Translations under genes and position numbers: made by a program
From: Melanopsichium pennsylvanicum
Lineage: Eukaryota > Basidiomycota > Ustilaginomycetes > Ustilaginales
Length of the DNA stretch: 38,069 bases
Reading direction: 5' to 3'
Assembly (NCBI GenBank): GCA_900208305.1
Contig: OAPG01000030.1
Coordinates: 1-38,069 of the forward strand
In this document: positions 9,151 to 17,550 of the stretch, piece by piece
Layout: every line of letters starts with the position of its first letter
Numbering within the stretch: the first letter of the stretch is position 1
The notes under the pieces: generated by a model
What the model was told of the DNA's origin: nothing
Databases searched by the model: none
What the model saw: the letters and a program-made list of their open reading frames with translations, nothing else

Positions 9151-9273
9151 TCACTTAGTTAAACTAATTTTAATTAAGTTTAAAAGTGTAGTTACAAAAA
9201 TAAAATCAAATTTATTAAGACCTATCTAATTTTGTATTTTAGTAATAACTATTTTCCTTTTTTAGTCTGACTT

Positions 9274-10728
9274 TTAATTGATTGAAAAAAGTAGTCCAGA
9301 TGTTGAAGCATGAACTGAATCAAGGATAATATTTGGGAAAATTCCAAATACTACGGCAACAAATAGAAGAGGTAGTAGAAGCATAAACTCTCGTCGAGTA
9401 AGATCTGTAGTGTAGTTTAGGTATTTACTCCAAGCACCAAAGGCAATTCGGTTATATAGCCAAATAGAATAAGCAGCACTTAGAACAATACCGGAACTTC
9501 CTAGTACAGCAAATACAGGGTTTCGTTGGAAGGCACCCGCTAGACATAGGAATTCACCAGCCCAATTAGCACTTAGAGGTACTGCAGCATTAAAAATTGT
9601 AAATACAAAGAACAGAATTGAGAATAGTGGCATATAAGCAGTCATACCTCGGTAGTACCGAATAGTTCGTGTATGGTATCGATCATATAGAACTCCACCT
9701 ACTAGAATAAATAGTGCTGGACTAACAACTCCATGAGCAATACTTAGTAGTAGAGCACCATCAATACCTTGGATAGTATTACTGAATAGTCCTAGTACTA
9801 CTACAGCCATATGACCAATAGAAGAGTAAGCAACTAGAGCTTTGAAATCAGTTTGTCGTAGTGTAGCTAGTGATGCATAAATTAGAGTAATTACTGCAAT
9901 AGTTTGTACTAGTGGAGAGAAGTATGATGTTGCATCTGGTAGAAATTGAATTAGAATTCGCATGTATCCATATGTAGCTAGTTTTAGGATAAGACCAGCT
10001 AGAATAACACTACCAGCTAGTGGAGCTTCAGCATGAGCTCGAGGTAGCCATACGTGGAATGGTAGTAGTGGTGTTTTGATAGCCATACTAATAAATACAG
10101 CTAGCCATAGTAGTTTTTGTGATTCTAGATTAATTTCAGATAGTGATACTACTTGAAAATCTGTTGAACCAACATTATAGTAAATAACTAGGAAAGCTAG
10201 TAGCATAAATAGTGAACCAAATAGTGTATAAAGGAACAGTAGGAAAGCAGCTCGTACTCGTGTAGCACTACCACCCCAAATACCTACAATTAGGAATAGA
10301 GGAATTAGTACACTTTCAAAGAATACATAGAATAGTAGAATATCTAGTACAATAAATACCGCAATTAGTAGTGTTTCTAGTACTAGGAAACACATAAGGA
10401 AGTATTTAAGTTGTTGTTTAATATTATCCCAATTACTTAGAATACAAATTGGTGTAATAAATGTTGTTAGTAGAACAAAATAAAGTGAGATACCATCTAC
10501 CCCAATGTGTAGGTGACAGAAATTAACTTGGTTAAATTCTTGCGTAAATTGATATTCACTAGTACTTGAATCAAATTCACCCCATAGTACAATACTTAGA
10601 ACAAAATTAATTAGTGATGTTCCTAGTGCTACTCGTTTCATTTGTGACTCTGATTGTTCTGTGTTTCCTTGCATAGGTGCTAGCATTAGAGCACCCACTA
10701 GAGGAATAATAAGTAGTAGTGTTAGCAT
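9274..10728 (-). CDS. nad4: NADH dehydrogenase subunit 4 (arm 1)
   Basis: Arm 1 copy; the protein is identical to the arm 2 copy at 15565..17019, where it is described. It is intact from ATG to TAA. The conserved downstream TGAAAGGGGAGTAAA element (minus-strand TTTACTCCCCTTTCA) lies at 9136..9150. Confidence 0.97.
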   Translation of the reverse strand: MLTLLLIIPLVGALMLAPMQGNTEQSESQMKRVALGTSLINFVLSIVLWGEFDSSTSEYQFTQEFNQVNFCHLHIGVDGISLYFVLLTTFITPICILSNWDNIKQQLKYFLMCFLVLETLLIAVFIVLDILLFYVFFESVLIPLFLIVGIWGGSATRVRAAFLLFLYTLFGSLFMLLAFLVIYYNVGSTDFQVVSLSEINLESQKLLWLAVFISMAIKTPLLPFHVWLPRAHAEAPLAGSVILAGLILKLATYGYMRILIQFLPDATSYFSPLVQTIAVITLIYASLATLRQTDFKALVAYSSIGHMAVVVLGLFSNTIQGIDGALLLSIAHGVVSPALFILVGGVLYDRYHTRTIRYYRGMTAYMPLFSILFFVFTIFNAAVPLSANWAGEFLCLAGAFQRNPVFAVLGSSGIVLSAAYSIWLYNRIAFGAWSKYLNYTTDLTRREFMLLLPLLFVAVVFGIFPNIILDSVHASTSGLLFSIN

Positions 10729-11014
10729 TTTCTTTTTTCATTTTTTTATTGTTGATGTCCTTCTTTATGGGCTAATAAAAAGTATATTCTTTTTTTATCC
10801 CTTATCTCTTTTATTATTTTCTGTTCTGCTGGGCGCGGGCGCAGAGAACAGTACTTTTTATTTATTAGTCGGAGGATACTTAATATAATTTATACCTACG
10901 ACTGCTGCCTACCGCAGCCCCCCCCGAAAGTTTATAGCATAAGTTATCTAAGCCCGCCCCAATAAAAAAGAGTATTATAGGCGCTACTCCATTTTACGAC
11001 GGCTATAAATTGAT

Positions 11015-11043
11015 AACCGTGCGCAAGCGCAGCGCAAGCGCAA
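11015..11043. repeat. GC double-hairpin element (upstream of nad4, arm 1)
   Basis: Same two GCGCAAGCGC units, but the 5' part is AACCGT, lacking the CCCG of the other copies. Mirror 15250..15278; arm 3 37530..37558. Confidence 0.85.
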
Positions 11044-11147
11044 TCATTTATTTTCTAACTTATATAATAAATATAGTAATATAATAAAAGCATAAGTATA
11101 CCTATACAATACATAAAATAAGGAAATTAATAAAAAATAGAAAGATT

Positions 11148-11180
11148 TACCGCCCGCGCGCAAGCGCAGCGCAAGCGCAA
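11148..11180. repeat. GC double-hairpin element, full copy (nad3-nad4 spacer, arm 1)
   Basis: Identical in the part I compared to the copy at 6662..6694. It lies in the same spacer as the copy at 11015. Mirror 15113..15145; arm 3 37663..37695. Confidence 0.85.
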
Positions 11181-11364
11181 TCTTTTGTCCTATCTTTTAT
11201 TATGTAGATTAAAAAAACCCCTTTATAAAATTTTCTAGCGGCGGGCAGCAGGTAAGAGGGCGCCAATAAAAAGATAGGTTTTTTTATTTATTAAAATTAG
11301 TCGCGCCAGCGCAGAATGCTAATAAAATAGAATATTTTATAAGGAGAGGGAAGAAAAGCTAAAA

Positions 11365-11543
11365 TTATGGTTTTTCAACACGGATAGAGCTTCGTTTATC
11401 TGTAAAGTAAAGTATAGAGCACCTGAATTAAACTCGTAAACAAAACCAACAGTAAGTACCAGGAAGCCTTCGGCGGATTTTCATCCGCATCCATAAGTGC
11501 TTGTTTGGGAAAGGTTCATTGCATAAGGATATGTTATAATAAT
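11365..11543 (-). pseudogene. nad3: Displaced ancestral 3' end of nad3 (arm 1)
   Basis: Mirror of 14750..14928. It is a diverged second copy of the nad3 C-terminal coding region, separated from nad3 by the endonuclease remnant and interrupted by a GC hairpin at 11473..11488. Confidence 0.85.
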
Positions 11544-12459
11544 TGGCCTGAGGAGTACTAGAGAATTTCCATCCTTTATATGTTGTTCCCTTAGATATAC
11601 ATTTACGAATAGTATCCATACTAACATATTTTGTGGGACCTAGTGTTCGTGTAAACGGATTCATTTGATAAATACTTTCTTTGTAATAAGTTTTCCCTGT
11701 TTCCTATTTTTTCCTTCGGCGGTCGAAGGCCCCAATCTTAATCTTCTGTGATTTTACTGCTAGACGGTTTTCCGGTGTTAGATGTGGTTTGGGTGATTTA
11801 GTAAAAATAGATCGAGCTTCTTTAACTAGGTCTACAAATTCTTCTGTAGATAGTAGAACACAAGTAGAAAGAATTGATTGAGTGTGAGCCTGCTGAGTGA
11901 TAAAGAATAAAAAACAAGACGGTTAGGGTTAGCCGTTGCTAGACTAATTGTTGCTCGAGAGATATCTGTTTCAGTTATAGTTGAGCTGCACTAGAACTAA
12001 TATAAATAAGAATATCATTCACATAAACATAGACAGGGACAGAGTTAGCTTTAATAATACTACTTTTCACTTTTTCACTGGTGTAACACCATCAACTTTC
12101 ATTGTATTAAGTGTACTATTAAGAGTGAAAATAGAATATTGTTTCAGACACAGTACAAGACTTTGCAGTTTAGTAATATCTTCTACTGCATAACCATTCC
12201 ATTTTTAACAAAAATAGAAATCTCTAGCTAAAAATCGGAATATTTGTATAGTGTTAGATGTAAAAACAAAATAACGTGAACTAGTGGCTAGAGTGCTAGG
12301 TTTAAAATAATGTACTAGTCGAACAGAGAGACTCATACTGCTACCAACTAGTTGATCATTTTTGATTAGGTTAGTGAATACGTAAACACCATAAACACGT
12401 TTATTAGATACAAGTTTGCTACGTCCAACTCCTACAATAGCTTGAAATGCTTTTCGGAT
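11544..12459 (-). pseudogene. Broken GIY-YIG homing endonuclease downstream of nad3 (arm 1)
   Basis: Mirror copy of the remnant described in arm 2 at 13834..14749. It follows the nad3 extension in the same frame after one TAA, carries at least three further stops or frameshifts, and ends at the displaced nad3 3' end. An inserted GC hairpin lies at 11713..11729. Confidence 0.8.
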
Positions 12460-13179
12460 TTAACTAATGCTGTCTGAAAGAAGAATTGTACTGGATGAAA
12501 TACTAGCTAGTTTATCTAGTTCTTCCTGAGTGCCTACCGGCGGGATAGAATGAAAAGCTTTTTGCACCTCATTGATAGTTGTCTGATCAGTAGGGTTACC
12601 ACTCTGAATATGACATTGTGCTTTTAGGTGCACATTCTCAGTAGATTGTCCTAGATCCTTTTCGTAGGCATCAGATAGATAAGTTGATTTTTCTTTTTTT
12701 CTACCTCTAACGAAGTGAATTGTTACTTTCACTTTTACTAATTTTTTAACTGGTAGAATAAGATCGTTTTTATTAGTAAAAGGGGAAGTATTAGACTTAA
12801 CAACATCAACATTGTTAATTGAAGATCGTTTATCTGTGAAGTATAGAGCTCCTGTTCCAAACTCGTAAATGAAACCAACAGTAAGTACTAGGAAAAAGAT
12901 AACAAAGATCCAGAACCCATAAGCACTTGTCTGGTAAAGATTTACGGCAAATGGGTAAGTCATTAGGAGTTCAATATCAAATACTAGGAATAGAATACCT
13001 ACTAGATAAAATTGAATAGAGAAAGGGTTTCGTGTTTGACCATATACTGGACTAAAACCACATTCATATGGTGTAACTTTTTCTGAATCAGGTCGGTGAA
13101 CAGCTAGTAGAAGGTTAGCAAATAGAAGAATAACTGCTAGAATAGGGATAAAAATAAAAAATAGTGTAATTGTGTTCAT
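12460..13179 (-). CDS. nad3: NADH dehydrogenase subunit 3 with foreign C-terminal extension
   Basis: Complex I membrane subunit. Residues 1-121 are a complete Nad3 with YECGF (Cys40, in the loop linked to the active/deactive transition), the [15 protein letters not shown] segment, the acidic FDIE at 67-70, and [10 protein letters not shown] near the usual end. The family is normally about 115-130 residues; this ORF has 239. Residues ~122-239 are hydrophilic, unlike Nad3, and run in frame toward a broken GIY-YIG endonuclease past a single TAA. I infer they are the N-terminal part of that endonuclease, fused after the mobile element supplied its own nad3 3' end. The extension uses TTA and AGA codons that I did not find in the core. 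This is the only copy with an intact 5' end; its first 42 codons lie in J1. Confidence 0.93.
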   Translation of the reverse strand: MNTITLFFIFIPILAVILLFANLLLAVHRPDSEKVTPYECGFSPVYGQTRNPFSIQFYLVGILFLVFDIELLMTYPFAVNLYQTSAYGFWIFVIFFLVLTVGFIYEFGTGALYFTDKRSSINNVDVVKSNTSPFTNKNDLILPVKKLVKVKVTIHFVRGRKKEKSTYLSDAYEKDLGQSTENVHLKAQCHIQSGNPTDQTTINEVQKAFHSIPPVGTQEELDKLASISSSTILLSDSIS

Positions 13180-13241
13180 TAGTAATAGAATAGTGATAGA
13201 GCTAGAATATGACAGCTATTTAGTAGGTTTTTTGATGGTTT
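13053..13241. other. Junction J1 (unique spacer between arms 1 and 2)
   Basis: These 189 bp are present once. The left 127 bp (13053..13179) encode the first 42 codons of nad3 on the minus strand. The remaining 62 bp (13180..13241) match nothing else I recognise here. Arm identity ends at the shared sequence GTCCAG, with C13052 opposite G13242. A near match, TGGTTTTAGTCCAG against TGGTTTGTCCAG, lies just inside, so microhomology may have been used. Confidence 0.9.
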
Positions 13242-13833
13242 GTCCAGTATATGGTCAAACACGAAACCCTTTCTCTATTCAATTTTATCTAGTAGGTATT
13301 CTATTCCTAGTATTTGATATTGAACTCCTAATGACTTACCCATTTGCCGTAAATCTTTACCAGACAAGTGCTTATGGGTTCTGGATCTTTGTTATCTTTT
13401 TCCTAGTACTTACTGTTGGTTTCATTTACGAGTTTGGAACAGGAGCTCTATACTTCACAGATAAACGATCTTCAATTAACAATGTTGATGTTGTTAAGTC
13501 TAATACTTCCCCTTTTACTAATAAAACGATCTTATTCTACCAGTTAAAAAATTAGTAAAAGTGAAAGTAACAATTCACTTCGTTAGAGGTAGAAAAAAAG
13601 AAAAATCAACTTATCTATCTGATGCCTACGAAAAGGATCTAGGACAATCTACTGAGAATGTGCACCTAAAAGCACAATGTCATATTCAGAGTGGTAACCC
13701 TACTGATCAGACAACTATCAATGAGGTGCAAAAAGCTTTTCATTCTATCCCGCCGGTAGGCACTCAGGAAGAACTAGATAAACTAGCTAGTATTTCATCC
13801 AGTACAATTCTTCTTTCAGACAGCATTAGTTAA
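13242..13833 (+). pseudogene. nad3: nad3 copy lacking its 5' end and frameshifted
   Basis: Arm 2 mirror of nad3. It begins at residue 43 (SPVYGQTRN), so the first helix and the YECGF cysteine loop are missing. J1 supplies an unrelated leader, in frame from a possible GTG at 13172 or ATG at 13234. The A run at 13523..13526 is one base shorter than in arm 1 and shifts the reading frame inside the extension, giving a stop after [14 protein letters not shown] residues. The rest of the extension continues in another frame to TAA at 13831. The short A run could also be a consensus error; the missing 5' end cannot be explained that way. Confidence 0.9.
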
Positions 13834-14749
13834 ATCCGAAAAGCATTTCAAGCTATTGTAGGAGTTGGACGTAGCAAACTTGTATCTAATAAACGTGTTT
13901 ATGGTGTTTACGTATTCACTAACCTAATCAAAAATGATCAACTAGTTGGTAGCAGTATGAGTCTCTCTGTTCGACTAGTACATTATTTTAAACCTAGCAC
14001 TCTAGCCACTAGTTCACGTTATTTTGTTTTTACATCTAACACTATACAAATATTCCGATTTTTAGCTAGAGATTTCTATTTTTGTTAAAAATGGAATGGT
14101 TATGCAGTAGAAGATATTACTAAACTGCAAAGTCTTGTACTGTGTCTGAAACAATATTCTATTTTCACTCTTAATAGTACACTTAATACAATGAAAGTTG
14201 ATGGTGTTACACCAGTGAAAAAGTGAAAAGTAGTATTATTAAAGCTAACTCTGTCCCTGTCTATGTTTATGTGAATGATATTCTTATTTATATTAGTTCT
14301 AGTGCAGCTCAACTATAACTGAAACAGATATCTCTCGAGCAACAATTAGTCTAGCAACGGCTAACCCTAACCGTCTTGTTTTTTATTCTTTATCACTCAG
14401 CAGGCTCACACTCAATCAATTCTTTCTACTTGTGTTCTACTATCTACAGAAGAATTTGTAGACCTAGTTAAAGAAGCTCGATCTATTTTTACTAAATCAC
14501 CCAAACCACATCTAACACCGGAAAACCGTCTAGCAGTAAAATCACAGAAGATTAAGATTGGGGCCTTCGACCGCCGAAGGAAAAAATAGGAAACAGGGAA
14601 AACTTATTACAAAGAAAGTATTTATCAAATGAATCCGTTTACACGAACACTAGGTCCCACAAAATATGTTAGTATGGATACTATTCGTAAATGTATATCT
14701 AAGGGAACAACATATAAAGGATGGAAATTCTCTAGTACTCCTCAGGCCA
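13834..14749 (+). pseudogene. Broken GIY-YIG homing endonuclease downstream of nad3 (arm 2)
   Basis: These enzymes cut a specific DNA site and drive copying of their own gene. Reading on from the TAA that ends the nad3 extension gives RVYGVYVFTNLI at ~13894 (GVY in place of GIY) and QLVGSS at ~13939 (LVG in place of YIG), then RLVHYF. After TAA at 14086 the same frame gives CLKQYSIFTLNSTLNTMKV, matching the LEQYY..NPEYN motif of the family, then TGA at 14224. Shifted frames give VPVYVYVNDILIYISSS and ISRATIS, then DTIRKCISKGTTYKGWKFS, which resembles the C-terminal DNA-binding repeats (NUMOD type). With at least two stops and several frameshifts it is dead. An inserted hairpin (CCTTCG, loop, CGAAGG) lies at 14564..14580. 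Family assignment rests on motif memory, without a profile search. Confidence 0.8.
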
Positions 14750-14928
14750 ATTATTATAACATATCCTTATGCAATGAACCTTTCCCAAACAAGCACTTAT
14801 GGATGCGGATGAAAATCCGCCGAAGGCTTCCTGGTACTTACTGTTGGTTTTGTTTACGAGTTTAATTCAGGTGCTCTATACTTTACTTTACAGATAAACG
14901 AAGCTCTATCCGTGTTGAAAAACCATAA
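14750..14928 (+). pseudogene. nad3: Displaced ancestral 3' end of nad3 (arm 2)
   Basis: It reads IIITYPYAMNLSQTSTYG, then after an insertion LVLTVGFVYEFNSGALYFT, against [18 protein letters not shown] and [19 protein letters not shown] in the active gene. The insertion at about 14801..14826 replaces the FWIFVIFF codons and contains a perfect 6 bp stem with a GAAA loop. A 5-base duplication (TTTAC) shifts the frame; without it the sequence would read DKRSSIRVEKP then TAA. It is therefore the resident nad3 terminus, displaced when the endonuclease brought its own version of this segment. Confidence 0.87.
14805..14820. repeat. Inserted GAAA-loop hairpin in the displaced nad3 end (arm 2)
   Basis: GCGGAT-GAAA-ATCCGC, a perfect 6 bp stem with a GNRA-type loop, inside sequence otherwise alignable to nad3. 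Copies at 11473..11488 and, in arm 3, 37989..38004. Confidence 0.85.
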
Positions 14929-15564
14929 TTTTAGCTTTTCTTCCCTCTCCTTATAAAATATTCTATTTTATTAGCATTCTGCGCTGGCGCGACTAATTTT
15001 AATAAATAAAAAAACCTATCTTTTTATTGGCGCCCTCTTACCTGCTGCCCGCCGCTAGAAAATTTTATAAAGGGGTTTTTTTAATCTACATAATAAAAGA
15101 TAGGACAAAAGATTGCGCTTGCGCTGCGCTTGCGCGCGGGCGGTAAATCTTTCTATTTTTTATTAATTTCCTTATTTTATGTATTGTATAGGTATACTTA
15201 TGCTTTTATTATATTACTATATTTATTATATAAGTTAGAAAATAAATGATTGCGCTTGCGCTGCGCTTGCGCACGGTTATCAATTTATAGCCGTCGTAAA
15301 ATGGAGTAGCGCCTATAATACTCTTTTTTATTGGGGCGGGCTTAGATAACTTATGCTATAAACTTTCGGGGGGGGCTGCGGTAGGCAGCAGTCGTAGGTA
15401 TAAATTATATTAAGTATCCTCCGACTAATAAATAAAAAGTACTGTTCTCTGCGCCCGCGCCCAGCAGAACAGAAAATAATAAAAGAGATAAGGGATAAAA
15501 AAAGAATATACTTTTTATTAGCCCATAAAGAAGGACATCAACAATAAAAAAATGAAAAAAGAAA

Positions 15565-17019
15565 ATGCTAACACTACTACTTATTATTCCTCTAGTGGGT
15601 GCTCTAATGCTAGCACCTATGCAAGGAAACACAGAACAATCAGAGTCACAAATGAAACGAGTAGCACTAGGAACATCACTAATTAATTTTGTTCTAAGTA
15701 TTGTACTATGGGGTGAATTTGATTCAAGTACTAGTGAATATCAATTTACGCAAGAATTTAACCAAGTTAATTTCTGTCACCTACACATTGGGGTAGATGG
15801 TATCTCACTTTATTTTGTTCTACTAACAACATTTATTACACCAATTTGTATTCTAAGTAATTGGGATAATATTAAACAACAACTTAAATACTTCCTTATG
15901 TGTTTCCTAGTACTAGAAACACTACTAATTGCGGTATTTATTGTACTAGATATTCTACTATTCTATGTATTCTTTGAAAGTGTACTAATTCCTCTATTCC
16001 TAATTGTAGGTATTTGGGGTGGTAGTGCTACACGAGTACGAGCTGCTTTCCTACTGTTCCTTTATACACTATTTGGTTCACTATTTATGCTACTAGCTTT
16101 CCTAGTTATTTACTATAATGTTGGTTCAACAGATTTTCAAGTAGTATCACTATCTGAAATTAATCTAGAATCACAAAAACTACTATGGCTAGCTGTATTT
16201 ATTAGTATGGCTATCAAAACACCACTACTACCATTCCACGTATGGCTACCTCGAGCTCATGCTGAAGCTCCACTAGCTGGTAGTGTTATTCTAGCTGGTC
16301 TTATCCTAAAACTAGCTACATATGGATACATGCGAATTCTAATTCAATTTCTACCAGATGCAACATCATACTTCTCTCCACTAGTACAAACTATTGCAGT
16401 AATTACTCTAATTTATGCATCACTAGCTACACTACGACAAACTGATTTCAAAGCTCTAGTTGCTTACTCTTCTATTGGTCATATGGCTGTAGTAGTACTA
16501 GGACTATTCAGTAATACTATCCAAGGTATTGATGGTGCTCTACTACTAAGTATTGCTCATGGAGTTGTTAGTCCAGCACTATTTATTCTAGTAGGTGGAG
16601 TTCTATATGATCGATACCATACACGAACTATTCGGTACTACCGAGGTATGACTGCTTATATGCCACTATTCTCAATTCTGTTCTTTGTATTTACAATTTT
16701 TAATGCTGCAGTACCTCTAAGTGCTAATTGGGCTGGTGAATTCCTATGTCTAGCGGGTGCCTTCCAACGAAACCCTGTATTTGCTGTACTAGGAAGTTCC
16801 GGTATTGTTCTAAGTGCTGCTTATTCTATTTGGCTATATAACCGAATTGCCTTTGGTGCTTGGAGTAAATACCTAAACTACACTACAGATCTTACTCGAC
16901 GAGAGTTTATGCTTCTACTACCTCTTCTATTTGTTGCCGTAGTATTTGGAATTTTCCCAAATATTATCCTTGATTCAGTTCATGCTTCAACATCTGGACT
17001 ACTTTTTTCAATCAATTAA
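15565..17019 (+). CDS. nad4: NADH dehydrogenase subunit 4 (arm 2)
   Basis: Antiporter-like proton-pumping subunit of complex I in the inner membrane. The 484 residues match the family's usual 450-500. Key residues are visible: Glu138 in FFESVLIP, Lys218 in AIKTPLLPFHVWLP, the signature LPRAHAEAPLAGSV, Lys296 in TDFKALVAYSSIGHM, and His332 in SIAHG. About a dozen hydrophobic helices are evident. ATG at 15565 is preceded by an A-rich leader, and the stop is TAA. Leu is written CTA or CTT and Arg CGA throughout what I read. It lies 636 bp downstream of the displaced nad3 end and 531 bp upstream of the nad1 chimera on the same strand. Confidence 0.98.
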   Translation: MLTLLLIIPLVGALMLAPMQGNTEQSESQMKRVALGTSLINFVLSIVLWGEFDSSTSEYQFTQEFNQVNFCHLHIGVDGISLYFVLLTTFITPICILSNWDNIKQQLKYFLMCFLVLETLLIAVFIVLDILLFYVFFESVLIPLFLIVGIWGGSATRVRAAFLLFLYTLFGSLFMLLAFLVIYYNVGSTDFQVVSLSEINLESQKLLWLAVFISMAIKTPLLPFHVWLPRAHAEAPLAGSVILAGLILKLATYGYMRILIQFLPDATSYFSPLVQTIAVITLIYASLATLRQTDFKALVAYSSIGHMAVVVLGLFSNTIQGIDGALLLSIAHGVVSPALFILVGGVLYDRYHTRTIRYYRGMTAYMPLFSILFFVFTIFNAAVPLSANWAGEFLCLAGAFQRNPVFAVLGSSGIVLSAAYSIWLYNRIAFGAWSKYLNYTTDLTRREFMLLLPLLFVAVVFGIFPNIILDSVHASTSGLLFSIN

Positions 17020-17550
17020 AAGTCAGACTAAAAAAGGAAAATAGTTATTACTAAAATACAAAATTAGATAGGTCTTAATAAATTTGATTTTATTTTTGTA
17101 ACTACACTTTTAAACTTAATTAAAATTAGTTTAACTAAGTGATTTACTCCCCTTTCACTCATTTAGTTGTTAAATCTTCTATTTTCAGGCCAACTTAATT
17201 TAACTAGTTAAATTTACAACTCGTCGATAGCAAAAAAAACTCTACTATAATATTCCTATTCTTGTATAGGATAGAGTACTTACTCTTACTCTTTTTGATT
17301 TATTCCTATCTATACTTATTACTTTCATTTAAATAAAAGAGAAATTAATATAGTAGGTTAGTCTATAATAAAATAGATTAATCTATCTAAGAGCCCGCGC
17401 GCAATTTAGTCTACATTTTGCGCTTGCGCTGCGCTTGCGCACGGGCGGTAATTAAGTATAGATTTATTAACGTGCGTATTTACTTTAAATAATCTAGATA
17501 TTAGATTAGTAATTAGTAAAATTAGTAACGCAGTAAAATAAAACTTAAAA

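Larger units (their letters stand above)
8743..9273. other. Intergenic spacer nad4-nad1 chimera
   Basis: It holds the GC element at 8843..8875, a GCGCGC cluster near 8890, a degenerate AGAGTAAGAGTAAGTACTCT repeat around 9000..9020, and the post-nad4 CCCC motif at 9136..9150. No gene seen. Mirror 17020..17550; arm 3 35258..35788. Confidence 0.6.
10729..11364. other. Intergenic spacer between the nad3 remnant and nad4
   Basis: Repeat-dense spacer holding a GC cluster near 10829, a GCTGC-CTACC-GCAGC hairpin at 10904..10918 followed by a C run, two GC double-hairpin elements, a CGCGCCAGCGC cluster near 11302 and an AT mini-hairpin at 11324..11338. No gene seen. Mirror 14929..15564; arm 3 37244..37880, with one extra C near 37827. 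Confidence 0.65.
1..13052. repeat. Inverted-repeat arm 1
   Basis: The block from 18 to 13052 is the reverse complement of 13242..26275. Gene ends pair at a constant coordinate sum of 26293, which becomes 26294 nearest J1 because of one single-base difference. The same block recurs in direct orientation from 26534 onward. Bases 1..17 continue into cox3 coding sequence rather than into the J2 sequence that precedes arm 3. The mirror relation is seen directly from paired gene ends and the sequence at both edges. Confidence 0.97.

Noticed and set aside
10661..10888. 75-codon ORF antisense to the nad4 start
   Set aside because: Starts inside nad4 on the other strand and runs through repeat-rich spacer.
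11981..12193. 70-codon ORF antisense to the endonuclease remnant
   Set aside because: Clear endonuclease motifs lie on the other strand, so this is a shadow.
13053..13241. J1 as a covalently closed hairpin telomere of a linear chromosome
   Set aside because: The spacer is 189 bp, asymmetric, and encodes the nad3 5' end. A telomeric loop would be short and non-coding, and the strand would have to be read through to make Nad3.
15565..17019. Use of a code with TGA = Trp
   Set aside because: All Trp codons I checked are TGG, and nad4, cox3 and the chimera are complete without internal TGA, so a TGA-Trp code is not supported. A TAG-Leu code as in some chytrids cannot be tested because no internal TAG was seen.
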